DNA of 64,000 bases from Arthrobacter sp. MAHUQ-56 (lineage in GTDB: Bacteria > Actinomycetota > Actinomycetes > Actinomycetales > Micrococcaceae). The notes under the pieces were generated by a model. It saw nothing but the letters and a program-made list of their open reading frames with translations, was not told the origin of the DNA and did no database searches. The position numbers were made by a program, and so were the translations under genes. Location: assembly GCF_019710585.1 (NCBI RefSeq), contig NZ_JAIFZQ010000016.1, forward strand, positions 124,001 to 188,000. The letters run 5' to 3'. Positions 25,027-33,313 of the stretch are shown one piece after another. Numbering within the stretch: position 1 is the first letter of the stretch; every line of letters begins with the position of its first letter.

Positions 25027-26363
25027 GCACCTCCGTCAACGGCGTGGTGCACGACTTCGCCGCTATCGGCGTCGGGCCCTTCAACCTGGGCCTGGCCGCC
25101 CTCGCCGAGCCGGTGGAAGGCCTCAGCGGGGTCTTCCTCGAGCAGCGGGAAACCTTCGACTGGCATCCCGGAATGATGCTGGAGCCCGCCCATCTGCAGG
25201 TACCGTTCATGGCGGACCTGGTGACCATGGCCGACCCCACCTCGCCATTCTCATTCCTGAACTTCCTCAAGCAGACGGGCCGGTTGTACCGCTTCTACAT
25301 CCGGGAGAACTTCTACCCGCTGCGGGCCGAGTACAACCAGTACTGCCAGTGGGTGGCCGGGCAGCTGCACTCCGTCCGTTTTGGCACAACCGTGCTGGAA
25401 ACGGCGTACGACGACGGCGTGTACCGGCTGTCCGTGTCAGGCCCGGACGGTCCCGGGGTACTTTTTGCCAGGCGGCTGGTGCTCGGCACCGGCACCTCCC
25501 CGTACGTCCCGGCCGCCGCTGAGGGGATCCTGCCGGCCACGGCCTCCGGAATTGGGGGACTGGCCATCCACAATGCCGACTACCTGGCCCGGAAGGCCGA
25601 ACTGCAGCAGCGGCGCAGCATCACCATCATCGGCAGCGGCCAGAGCGCGGCGGAGATCTATTACGAGCTCCTGCAGGAAGCCGACGCCCACGGCTACCGG
25701 CTGGATTGGGTGACGCGCTCCGGCCGGTTCTTCCCGCTCGAGTACACCAAGCTGACCCTGGAGATGACCTCCCCGGAGTACGTGGACTACTTCCACAACC
25801 TCCCGGCGGAGCAGCGCGACCACCTCACCACGACGCAGAAGAACCTGTACAAGGGCATCAACTCCGACCTCATCGACGCGATCTACGACCTGCTCTACAC
25901 CAGGAGCCTCACCGGCATGGTGGACACCCGGCTGCTGACTTCTTCCACGCTCACGGGTGCCGAACGGGATGCGGCTGCCGGAACCTACACACTGCACCTG
26001 CACCACCACGAGCAAGGCCACTCCTACAGCCTGGACAGCGAAGCCGTGGTTTTCGCCACCGGCTACGGCTACCGGGAACCTGCGTTCCTCGCCGGCGTCC
26101 AGGGCCGGATCGCCCGGGACAGCGCCGGGCGGTTCGCCGTGGACCGGAACTACAGCATCGGCGTGGAACCCAACGAGATCTTCGTCCAGAACGCCGAACT
26201 GCACACCCACGGTTTTGCCACCCCGGACCTCGGCATGGGCGCCTACCGCAACTCCTGCATTCTGCGCGAAATCACCGGCCGCGAGGTGTACCCCGTGGAG
26301 CGGAGCATCGCCTTCCAGCAGTTCGGCGTGCCCGCCGCGGTCCCGGCGGGGGCCACGGTATGA
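25023..26363 (+). CDS. desB: Cadaverine/lysine N-monooxygenase DesB
   Basis: A 446-residue flavin-dependent N-hydroxylating monooxygenase of the IucD/PvdA/DesB family. It makes N-hydroxycadaverine with FAD, NADPH and oxygen. The FAD-binding motif is [10 protein letters not shown], the NADPH motif [16 protein letters not shown], and the C-terminal [10 protein letters not shown] segment is typical. [17 protein letters not shown] is the conserved substrate and flavin loop. It overlaps desA and desC by 4 bases each, implying coupled translation. Confidence 0.94.
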   Translation: MSTSVNGVVHDFAAIGVGPFNLGLAALAEPVEGLSGVFLEQRETFDWHPGMMLEPAHLQVPFMADLVTMADPTSPFSFLNFLKQTGRLYRFYIRENFYPLRAEYNQYCQWVAGQLHSVRFGTTVLETAYDDGVYRLSVSGPDGPGVLFARRLVLGTGTSPYVPAAAEGILPATASGIGGLAIHNADYLARKAELQQRRSITIIGSGQSAAEIYYELLQEADAHGYRLDWVTRSGRFFPLEYTKLTLEMTSPEYVDYFHNLPAEQRDHLTTTQKNLYKGINSDLIDAIYDLLYTRSLTGMVDTRLLTSSTLTGAERDAAAGTYTLHLHHHEQGHSYSLDSEAVVFATGYGYREPAFLAGVQGRIARDSAGRFAVDRNYSIGVEPNEIFVQNAELHTHGFATPDLGMGAYRNSCILREITGREVYPVERSIAFQQFGVPAAVPAGATV

Positions 26364-26923
26364 GGTTCACGTTCCGCGACGTCCACCCCATGGCAGATGC
26401 CCCGCTCCTGCACAGCTGGGTGACGCAGCCCTACGCCTCGTTCTGGGGGATGCTGTCAGCCAGCGTGGAGGACGTTGCGCGTGAATACGCAGCAATCCCG
26501 GCGGGCGGGCACCACCGTGCCCTGCTGGGGCTCGACGGCGGTGCGCCCGCCTTCCTGATGGAGGAGTACCTTCCAGCGTCCTCGCCACTGGCCGCGGTGT
26601 ACCCGGTCCTGCCCGGCGACATGGGGATGCACCTGCTGGTGGCCCCGCCGTCGGGCGCCCCGGAAGCCGGCTTCACCACCGCCGTCATGGATGCCGTCCT
26701 GGCCCGGCTGTTCGCCAAACCCGGGGTGGACAGGATCGTGGTGGAACCGGACGTCCGGAACAGCCGGATCCACGCCCTCAACGAACGCCTTGGCTTCCGC
26801 GCTGCCAGCGTGGTGGCGCTTCCAGGCAAGGACGCACTGCTGAGTTTTTGCAGCCGCCACGACTATCTCGCCGCCCGGACCCTGGCTGTCCCGTTTCCGA
26901 ATAGCAATGGAGCACTCCTGTGA
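26360..26923 (+). CDS. desC: Hydroxamate acyltransferase DesC (IucB-like GNAT)
   Basis: A 187-residue GNAT-type acyltransferase that acylates N-hydroxycadaverine with acetyl-, succinyl- or similar CoA to make the hydroxamate. Family motifs are seen in [20 protein letters not shown] at the start, then [13 protein letters not shown], and [20 protein letters not shown] with the GFR turn, which contacts the acyl-CoA. The start overlaps desB (ATGA) and its stop overlaps desD (GTGA). Short-chain or long-chain acyl preference cannot be read from the sequence. Confidence 0.92.
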   Translation: MRFTFRDVHPMADAPLLHSWVTQPYASFWGMLSASVEDVAREYAAIPAGGHHRALLGLDGGAPAFLMEEYLPASSPLAAVYPVLPGDMGMHLLVAPPSGAPEAGFTTAVMDAVLARLFAKPGVDRIVVEPDVRNSRIHALNERLGFRAASVVALPGKDALLSFCSRHDYLAARTLAVPFPNSNGALL

Positions 26924-28803
26924 CCATCGATCTGCACCAACCACTTGACCGCCCGGCCCCGGCTCTTCCCGCCGCGTCCCCCTCGTCGGTATCCCACCTC
27001 ACCCCCGGCCGCTGGGAAGCGGCCAACCGGCACCTGCTCCGCAAGGCGCTCGCGGAGTTCTCGCACGAACGGATCCTTCGCCCGGAGCCGGTCTCCAGCC
27101 CGGAGCCGGTCTCCACGCCGGAGCCCGGCACCTACCGCATAGGCAGCCCCGACGGCGCCCACGAGTACCGCTTTGATGCCCGGGTCCTGGAACTGGACCA
27201 CTGGTCCATTGATGCCGCGTCCATCCGGCACTTCCACCGCGGCACCGAGGCGCCGCTGGACGCCGTCGAATTCATCACCATATTCCACGAGGTCCTGGGC
27301 ATCAGGATCGGGATGCTCCCGGTATACCTGGAGGAAATCAGCAGCACCCTGGCCAGCCACGCCTACAAGCAAGCGGCCGGGCACCCGTCCGCCGCCGAAC
27401 TGGCGGCAGGAGTGACCCGCGGCGGTGACGTGGCCGCCGACTTCCAGGCCATCGAACGGAGCATGACCGAGGGCCACCCCTGCTTTGTCGCCAACAACGG
27501 AAGGCTGGGCTTCGGCATTACCGACTACCACGCGTTCGCACCCGAAACCGGCGCCCCGGTGCAGCTGGAGTGGATTGCCGTGCACCGCGGCCACGCCGTC
27601 TTCACCTCCAGCGCCGGGCTTGATTACGCAACGCACCTGGCCGCCGAACTCGGGCCGCTGCTGGGTACCTTCCACGCCGTGCTGCAGGGACAGGACCTGG
27701 ACCCGGCCGCCTACTTCCTTCTGCCGGTGCACCCCTGGCAGTGGGAGAACAAGCTCACGGTAACCTTCGCCGCGGAGATTGCCGGCCGGCGCATCGTTTA
27801 CCTCGGCACCGGTGTTGACCAGTACCAGGCGCAGCAATCCATCCGGACCTTCTTCAACACCAGCGCGCCGGGCAGGAACTACGTGAAGACGGCCCTGTCA
27901 GTGCTGAACATGGGCTTCATGCGGGGACTTTCGCCGCAGTACATGAAGGCGACGCCGGCGATCAACGACTGGCTGCGGGCGCTGATCACATCCGACGAGG
28001 CGCTGCAGCGCCGTGGCTTTACCATGATCGGCGAGGTGGCCGCCGTCGGATACCACAACCCCTGTTACGAGGCTGGCTCAGCCGAGGGTTCCCCCTACCG
28101 GAAGATGCTGTCCGCCCTGTGGCGGGAAAGTCCGCTGCCGTTGCTCCGGGACGGCCAGCAACTGGCCACCATGGCCTCGCTCCTGCACGTTGACGCAGCC
28201 GGCAAGCCCATGGCCTCCGCCCTGATCGGGCGGTCAGGCCTCGCTCCTGCCGACTGGCTCCGGCGGTACTTCGAGGCCTACCTCATCCCGCTGGTGCACT
28301 GCCTGTACCGGTACGGACTGGCGTTCATGCCGCACGGTGAAAACGTCATCCTGGTCCTCGAAGACGGCGTGCCCGTGCGGGCCATCATGAAGGACATCGC
28401 CGAGGAGATCGTGGTGATGGGGGACCGGGTGGACCTGCCGGACGAGGTGTCGCGGATCAAGGCTGACGTTCCGGACGGGGACCAGGTGCTGGCGATCTTC
28501 ACGGACGTCTTCGACTGCATCTTCCGCTTCCTGGCCGCGCTCCTTGAGGAAGACGGAATGCTGTCCGGGGAGGACTTCTGGCGGACCGCCGCCCAAGCGA
28601 TCCGGGACTACCAGCGGCAGCACCCCGACCTCGCGGACCAGTTCGCACGTCACGACCTCTTCGCCCCGGACTTCGAGCTGTCCTGCCTGAACCGGCTCCA
28701 GCTGCGGAACAACCAGCACATGCTGGACCTAGCCGATCCCTCCGGCGGGCTGCAGAAAGCCGGGCGCCTGGCCAATCCGCTGGCCCGGTTCCTGGGCCGG
28801 TAG
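26920..28803 (+). CDS. desD: NRPS-independent siderophore synthetase DesD
   Basis: A 627-residue IucA/IucC-family synthetase that joins N-hydroxy-N-succinylcadaverine units and closes the macrocycle, using ATP. The N-terminal domain has GHPCFVANNGRLGFG, and HPWQWENKLTVTF is the family ATP and substrate motif. The FhuF-like C-terminal domain carries FMPHGENVILVLEDG, with catalytic-site His and Asn, and HDLFAPDFELSCLNRLQL. A short insertion of repeated EPVS near residue 55 is a small duplication. It starts with GTG. No siderophore exporter or receptor follows within the window. Confidence 0.94.
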   Translation: MTIDLHQPLDRPAPALPAASPSSVSHLTPGRWEAANRHLLRKALAEFSHERILRPEPVSSPEPVSTPEPGTYRIGSPDGAHEYRFDARVLELDHWSIDAASIRHFHRGTEAPLDAVEFITIFHEVLGIRIGMLPVYLEEISSTLASHAYKQAAGHPSAAELAAGVTRGGDVAADFQAIERSMTEGHPCFVANNGRLGFGITDYHAFAPETGAPVQLEWIAVHRGHAVFTSSAGLDYATHLAAELGPLLGTFHAVLQGQDLDPAAYFLLPVHPWQWENKLTVTFAAEIAGRRIVYLGTGVDQYQAQQSIRTFFNTSAPGRNYVKTALSVLNMGFMRGLSPQYMKATPAINDWLRALITSDEALQRRGFTMIGEVAAVGYHNPCYEAGSAEGSPYRKMLSALWRESPLPLLRDGQQLATMASLLHVDAAGKPMASALIGRSGLAPADWLRRYFEAYLIPLVHCLYRYGLAFMPHGENVILVLEDGVPVRAIMKDIAEEIVVMGDRVDLPDEVSRIKADVPDGDQVLAIFTDVFDCIFRFLAALLEEDGMLSGEDFWRTAAQAIRDYQRQHPDLADQFARHDLFAPDFELSCLNRLQLRNNQHMLDLADPSGGLQKAGRLANPLARFLGR

Positions 28804-28829
28804 GCGCCGCATCTGGCTAGGCTTGCAGC

Positions 28830-29603
28830 ATGACGCCATCCAGCTTCCGAACAACCGCACTCGTCACCGGGGCCAGCGCAGGGCTCGGCCATGAATTCGC
28901 CAGGCAGCTCGCGGCCCAGGGCCACGACCTGGTCCTGGTGGCCCGCAATGCGTCCCGGCTTGCAGAAACAGCGGAGGACCTGCGCCGGCGCTACGGAATC
29001 ACGGCTGAGGTGCTTCCCGCCGACCTGACGGACGACGACGACGTGGCCGCCGTCGTCGAACGCCTCAAGGACACCCGGCGCCCGGTGGGGATGCTCGTGA
29101 ACAACGCGGGGATCGGCCTGCTGCACAACTTCGAGGACAACCACGTGGGGGAGGAAAGGAGCCACCTGAAGCTGCATACCGAGACGGCCATGGTGCTCAC
29201 GCACGCGGCGCTGGAGGGCATGCTGGAACGGGGGGAGGGGCGGATCATTAACGTGGCCAGCGTGGCCGCGTTCCTGCCCCGGGGCACGTACTCGGCCGCG
29301 AAGGCGTGGCTGGTGAGTTTCAGCCGCTGGGCCAACATGGCCTACCGCAGGCGCGGGATCAAGGTCACCGCCGTCTGCCCCGGTTTCACGCATACCGAAT
29401 TCCACGACCGGATGGGGATGGACAAGTCGGTCGCCCCCGCCTGGACGTGGCTGCGGGCGGAGCGGGTGGTCCGTGAGGGCCTGGCGGACAACGCGAACGG
29501 TAAAGCCGTGTCCATCCCGTCCAAGCGGTACAAGGTGGTGGCGGCGGTGGCCAGGGTGGCGCCGGCCAGGCTAATGGCGGGACCGGCGCGGAAGCCCCGA
29601 TAG
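28830..29603 (+). CDS. SDR family oxidoreductase
   Basis: A 257-residue classical short-chain dehydrogenase. Motifs: TGASAGLGHEFAR for the cofactor, NNAGIGLL for the central strand, and the catalytic Ser in NVASVAAF with YSAAK for the Tyr/Lys pair. VCPGFTHTEF is the C-terminal cofactor loop. The first strand favours NADP(H) (VARNASRL). The substrate is unknown. It begins 26 bases after desD, so it may be read from the iron-regulated transcript, but no siderophore role is known for it. Confidence 0.85.
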   Translation: MTPSSFRTTALVTGASAGLGHEFARQLAAQGHDLVLVARNASRLAETAEDLRRRYGITAEVLPADLTDDDDVAAVVERLKDTRRPVGMLVNNAGIGLLHNFEDNHVGEERSHLKLHTETAMVLTHAALEGMLERGEGRIINVASVAAFLPRGTYSAAKAWLVSFSRWANMAYRRRGIKVTAVCPGFTHTEFHDRMGMDKSVAPAWTWLRAERVVREGLADNANGKAVSIPSKRYKVVAAVARVAPARLMAGPARKPR

Positions 29604-30695
29604 TCGCGGGGACCCGAGCAGGCCTGCCCAGGTCCGTGAACCTGCGCGGCGGACGGCCACCACTACCAGGATGCCCGTGAGTGCGCCCACCAGGGTTTCC
29701 ACCGCCCGCTCCAGGATGAGGACCTGGGGGTCGGCAGGGGCAGCCAGCTGGGTGATCAGCAGGATAACGGGCGTGAAGGAGACCATGGCGAGGCCGTAGT
29801 GCCTGGTCATGAACAGCTCCGTGGTGAATTGGAAGAGGATCACCAGCAGTGCCAGCACCACGGCCTGGTGCGCGGGCCCTTGATGTGAAAGGTACAGCCC
29901 CGCCAGGGTCCAGGGGGCGGGAAGGATCACGACGGCGGTGACCACCAGTCCCAGGAACGTCCCCACGATGCGGTGGACGCCGCGGCGGACGCTGCTGGGC
30001 AGGTCCGCGCCGGCCAGCGGGACGGCGGCGGCTGCCATGGCCCAGTGCGGGTGGCCGCTGCCGCTGAGGACTCCCACCGTCCCGGCAGCGCCCACGGCCA
30101 GCACGTATCTCGCGGCGTGGATCAGCAGCTCGCGGCGGCGTGCCGCTGAACGCCGTGGCGCGGCGCGGACCGCGCCCGGCTGCCACGACCTGCGGCGGAT
30201 CCAGCCGCTGAACCCGACCAGGATCGAGAACACCGATGATCCGGCCGCGATCAGCATTGCCGTGTACCAGGGCACGGCCAAGGGGACGGAAGCGCAGAAG
30301 CCCAAGGCCAGGATCCCAAAGAAGGGGCCGTTCGGCTTCAGGCGTACCCGGTCGGAGTAGACCGAACCCACTCCAGCCAGCGTGGCCTCCACGGCCACCA
30401 GCCACCACGAATGGAGGTGGTAGAGGGACAGGGCCGTGCCGACCGCCACGCCGCTGAGCAGGACCAGGGCACCCTGGCCCTGGTGGCGCAGGCGCAGCTG
30501 GTGGGGTTCGGAGCGGCCGTACATGCCAGTGAGGGCGCCGAACACGGCATAGATGATGAGGTCGGTCCGGCCCGCCGCCATCAGGAGCATGGACGGGACG
30601 GCAACGCTGGCGGCCACCCGGAGGGCGGCAAGGTGGTCGGCATTGGCCGGTTCCAGGCGGTGGAGTGCGCGCACCTGCTCCGCCACCCGCTTCAT
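29571..30695 (-). CDS. FUSC family membrane protein
   Basis: A 374-residue integral membrane protein of the FUSC (fusaric-acid resistance) superfamily. It has two blocks of hydrophobic segments (residues about 25-150 and 200-330) with a basic, Arg-rich loop between. GAGAxxGVLSG-type elements and the C-terminal FTPVILLITQLA fit the aromatic-acid or metabolite exporter group. Its last 33 bases overlap the end of the SDR gene on the other strand. The physiological substrate is unknown. Confidence 0.82.
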   Translation of the reverse strand: MKRVAEQVRALHRLEPANADHLAALRVAASVAVPSMLLMAAGRTDLIIYAVFGALTGMYGRSEPHQLRLRHQGQGALVLLSGVAVGTALSLYHLHSWWLVAVEATLAGVGSVYSDRVRLKPNGPFFGILALGFCASVPLAVPWYTAMLIAAGSSVFSILVGFSGWIRRRSWQPGAVRAAPRRSAARRRELLIHAARYVLAVGAAGTVGVLSGSGHPHWAMAAAAVPLAGADLPSSVRRGVHRIVGTFLGLVVTAVVILPAPWTLAGLYLSHQGPAHQAVVLALLVILFQFTTELFMTRHYGLAMVSFTPVILLITQLAAPADPQVLILERAVETLVGALTGILVVVAVRRAGSRTWAGLLGSPRLSGLPRRSRH

Positions 30696-30828
30696 GTACC
30701 GACCCGTCCTGTATCTGTTCCTCTGTCCTGCAACGGCCCCAAGGGCCTTTGGGAACGTATCACCGGCCGCCGGGCCGCGTCATATTCCCTGCCGGGTGGC
30801 GGACACAAAGAGACATCCAGTGCGCGCA

Positions 30829-30877
30829 AAGGCCCGCCCGGCGTGCTTCCCCCAAGGAAGCACGCGGGACGGGCCTT
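30829..30877. terminator. Strong hairpin terminator after the MHS transporter
   Basis: Arms AAGGCCCGCCCGGCGTGCTTCC and a near-complement at 30856-30877 form a 22-pair stem with two mismatches and a 5-base loop. It lies 33 bases past the stop of the minus-strand transporter. Confidence 0.75.
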
Positions 30878-30910
30878 CTGAGCGTGGGCTACAAGCGTGC
30901 CCGGACCGGG

Positions 30911-32500
30911 CTACGCCCCCGCCGGAACACCGCGCTGCGCGTGCGGATCCGTGGCGTCCTGGGTCTCGAACGGCAGTTCGTCCAGGTTGATCAGCGGGTT
31001 CTCGTCCTGGGTCTCGACCAGCTCTTTCGCTTCCTCCGGGGTGTCCACGCTGGGCATGGAGCCGGGGAGCGGACGGCGGGCCGACTCCTTGAGGAAGTAG
31101 ATGGCCACTGCGCCCACCAGGGACGTGCCCATCAGGTAGTAGGCAGGCATCATGTCATTGCCGGTGGCGCTGATCAGGGCCGCCACGATGAAGGGCGTGG
31201 TTCCGCCGAAGATCGCCACGGCGAAGTTGTAGGCGATGCCCATGGCCCCGTAGCGGCTGGAGGTGGGGAACTGTGCCGGCAGGGCGGAGGCAAGGTTGGC
31301 GACGTAGAAGGTCACGGGGAAGGCGATCAGTGCCAGGCCCGCCAGGGTGGACCAGATCTGGCCGACGCCGATCAGCAGGAAGGCGGGCACAGCCAGCACG
31401 ACGGTGCTCAGGGCGCCGATCCAGAGGACGGGACGGCGGCCGATGCGGTCGGACAGCTTGCCGGTGAGCGGAATGCAGAGGCTCATGACCACCAGCACGG
31501 GAATGGTCAGCAGGGTGCCGTGGACCTCGTCGTAGCCCTTGGATTCGGTGAGGTACGTGGGCATGTAAGAGGTCAGGGCGTAGCCTGCGGTGTTGGCAGC
31601 GGCCACCAGGATCATCGCGACGATGATGGAGCGCCAGTAGGCCTTGATGATTCCCACCGGGCCCTTGGCTGCGGCTTCGTCAGTTGCGGTGGCGTTCTTC
31701 GCGAGGTCCTCCTGGGCGTCCAGGGTTGCCTGGAACTGCGGGGATTCCTCGATGCGGCTCCGGAAGTAGATGGCGATCAGGCCCAGCGGCCCGGCGACCA
31801 GGAAGGGAATGCGCCAGCCCCAGTCCTCCATGGCGGCCTGGCCCAGGGTGAGCTGCAGGACGGACACGAGTGCCGCGCCGATGGCGAAGCCAAGGTAGCT
31901 GCCCATGTCCAGGTAGCTGGCGAAGAAGCCGCGGCGCTTGTCGGCAGCGTACTCGCTGACGAACGTGGTGGCACCGGCGTATTCGCCGCCGGTGGAGAAG
32001 CCCTGTACGACCTTCAGGAACACCAGCAGTGCGGCGGCCCACAGCCCGATCTGTGCATAGCCAGGCAGGAGGCCGACGGCGAACGTGCTGGCAGCCATGA
32101 TCATCAGGGTGGCGGCCAGGATCTTCTGGCGGCCCATCTTGTCGCCCAGCCAGCCGAAGATCACGCCGCCGAGGGGGCGGGCGATGAACGTTGCGGCGAA
32201 GGTACCCAGCAGGAACAGCGTCTGCGTGGTGGGGTCCGATTCGGGGAGGAACACCGGGCCCATGGTGGTGATCAGGTAGCCGAAAACGCCTACGTCGTAC
32301 CATTCCATGGTGTTGCCGACGATGGTTCCGCCGAGGGCTTTCTTGAGCATCGGCTGGTCAACCACGTTGACGTCGGATTCCTTGAGTCGGCGGCGTGGCA
32401 GCAGCCGGGGCTTCTTGGCAGCCGCTGAGGCTGCAGGGTTGGTTCCGCTGGCGTTCCTGGCGCCTGCTGAAGAGTCGGTCATGCTTCGGTCTGTGGGCAT
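30911..32500 (-). CDS. MHS-family metabolite:H+ symporter (ProP-like MFS)
   Basis: A 529-residue major-facilitator transporter of the metabolite:H+ symport subfamily, with 12 predicted helices. The signature GGTIVGNTMEWYDVGVFGYL follows a basic cytoplasmic N-terminus of about 45 residues. GWLGDKMGRQKIL and KLSDRIGRRPVLW are the loop 2-3 and loop 8-9 MFS motifs. Family members carry proline/betaine, shikimate, citrate or dicarboxylates, and the substrate here is unknown. The start at 32500 has AGGAG eight bases upstream; a Met at 32524 is an alternative. Confidence 0.87.
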   Translation of the reverse strand: MPTDRSMTDSSAGARNASGTNPAASAAAKKPRLLPRRRLKESDVNVVDQPMLKKALGGTIVGNTMEWYDVGVFGYLITTMGPVFLPESDPTTQTLFLLGTFAATFIARPLGGVIFGWLGDKMGRQKILAATLMIMAASTFAVGLLPGYAQIGLWAAALLVFLKVVQGFSTGGEYAGATTFVSEYAADKRRGFFASYLDMGSYLGFAIGAALVSVLQLTLGQAAMEDWGWRIPFLVAGPLGLIAIYFRSRIEESPQFQATLDAQEDLAKNATATDEAAAKGPVGIIKAYWRSIIVAMILVAAANTAGYALTSYMPTYLTESKGYDEVHGTLLTIPVLVVMSLCIPLTGKLSDRIGRRPVLWIGALSTVVLAVPAFLLIGVGQIWSTLAGLALIAFPVTFYVANLASALPAQFPTSSRYGAMGIAYNFAVAIFGGTTPFIVAALISATGNDMMPAYYLMGTSLVGAVAIYFLKESARRPLPGSMPSVDTPEEAKELVETQDENPLINLDELPFETQDATDPHAQRGVPAGA

Positions 32501-32933
32501 TTGGGCAACTCCTGTGGAGGTCATTTGCTTGCGACTTGTAGCTGCCCCGCTCCGGGCAGGCCTTCAATTTTACGCGATACCTCTGGCGCACTGGCAGTTC
32601 GATGGCGTAAAGTGCGCCCTTTTGGGGCCGTTCCGCGGGTGATCCCACGGATTTTTGTTCCCGCTTTTCCCGCGCCATCACTGGGAAGCAGGGTGATCAA
32701 CGGCTTCGTTACCAAAATTTTTCCTTTAACACCCGTTTGCGGACCGGTTTTCCGGCTGTCCGGCTTCCCGAAGTGACGGAGGCCACCAGATCCGAAGGGG
32801 TTCACAGGAGCGCACCGGATGCCTATCGTGGAGCGATGGAAACACTTCTTTTCGGGCAGTAGTCCGCGCCCGCCCGGCGCTTGATTCAGCGTTTCGTTTC
32901 AGCAAAGAACGAAGGGAAGAAGGGAAGAACACA
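32501..32933. other. Intergenic region between divergent genes
   Basis: This 433-base gap contains the promoters of the MHS transporter and of the short plus-strand gene, but no clear pair of hexamers can be fixed. An inverted repeat with 8-bp arms (GGCGCACT at 32585 and AGTGCGCC at 32611) lies in the transporter leader. No coding frame is supported. Confidence 0.4.
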
Positions 32934-33191
32934 ATGGGTGAAGACACTAAGCATCCCCGCATCAAACCGGAGGTGGCTGACCACCTTGCGGCAGCAATGA
33001 AGGCGTCCGCCGTTCCTGGTCCTGCGTCCACGGGCGCCCTACCCCTCGCGCAGCAGAGCGCGTGGCCGGACGGCAGCGGTAAGCGGCGGCACCCGAAGGA
33101 ACAGTCCGCAGGCCACGGCCGGATGGGGCACGAAGCCGCGGTGACGGCGGTGCACCGGACTGGCCGGCCGCAGATGCCGCATTCCTCGTAG
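32934..33191 (+). CDS. Hypothetical protein, 85 residues
   Basis: The product begins MGEDTKHPRIKPEVADHLAA and is rich in Ala, Gly, His and charged residues, with no predicted membrane segment. I do not recognise it. An AAGGGA ribosome site lies seven bases before the ATG, and a strong hairpin terminator follows at 33250, which supports it as a gene. It is convergent with ligD. Confidence 0.45.
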   Translation: MGEDTKHPRIKPEVADHLAAAMKASAVPGPASTGALPLAQQSAWPDGSGKRRHPKEQSAGHGRMGHEAAVTAVHRTGRPQMPHSS

Positions 33192-33249
33192 GCAGCACCC
33201 CGAGCCTGCGGCAGCAAAAACCAGCGGCACTTAAAACGGCAGCCGACCT

Positions 33250-33296
33250 GCAAAGTACCTGGCGCCCCGATACGTGGCAAGCGCCAGGTACTTTGC
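33250..33296. terminator. Hairpin terminator, 16-bp perfect stem
   Basis: GCAAAGTACCTGGCGC pairs with its exact complement at 33281-33296 around a 15-base loop. It lies between the convergent ends of the 85-residue gene and ligD and may serve both. Confidence 0.75.
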
Positions 33297-33313
33297 GCGT
33301 CGACGGCATGCAG

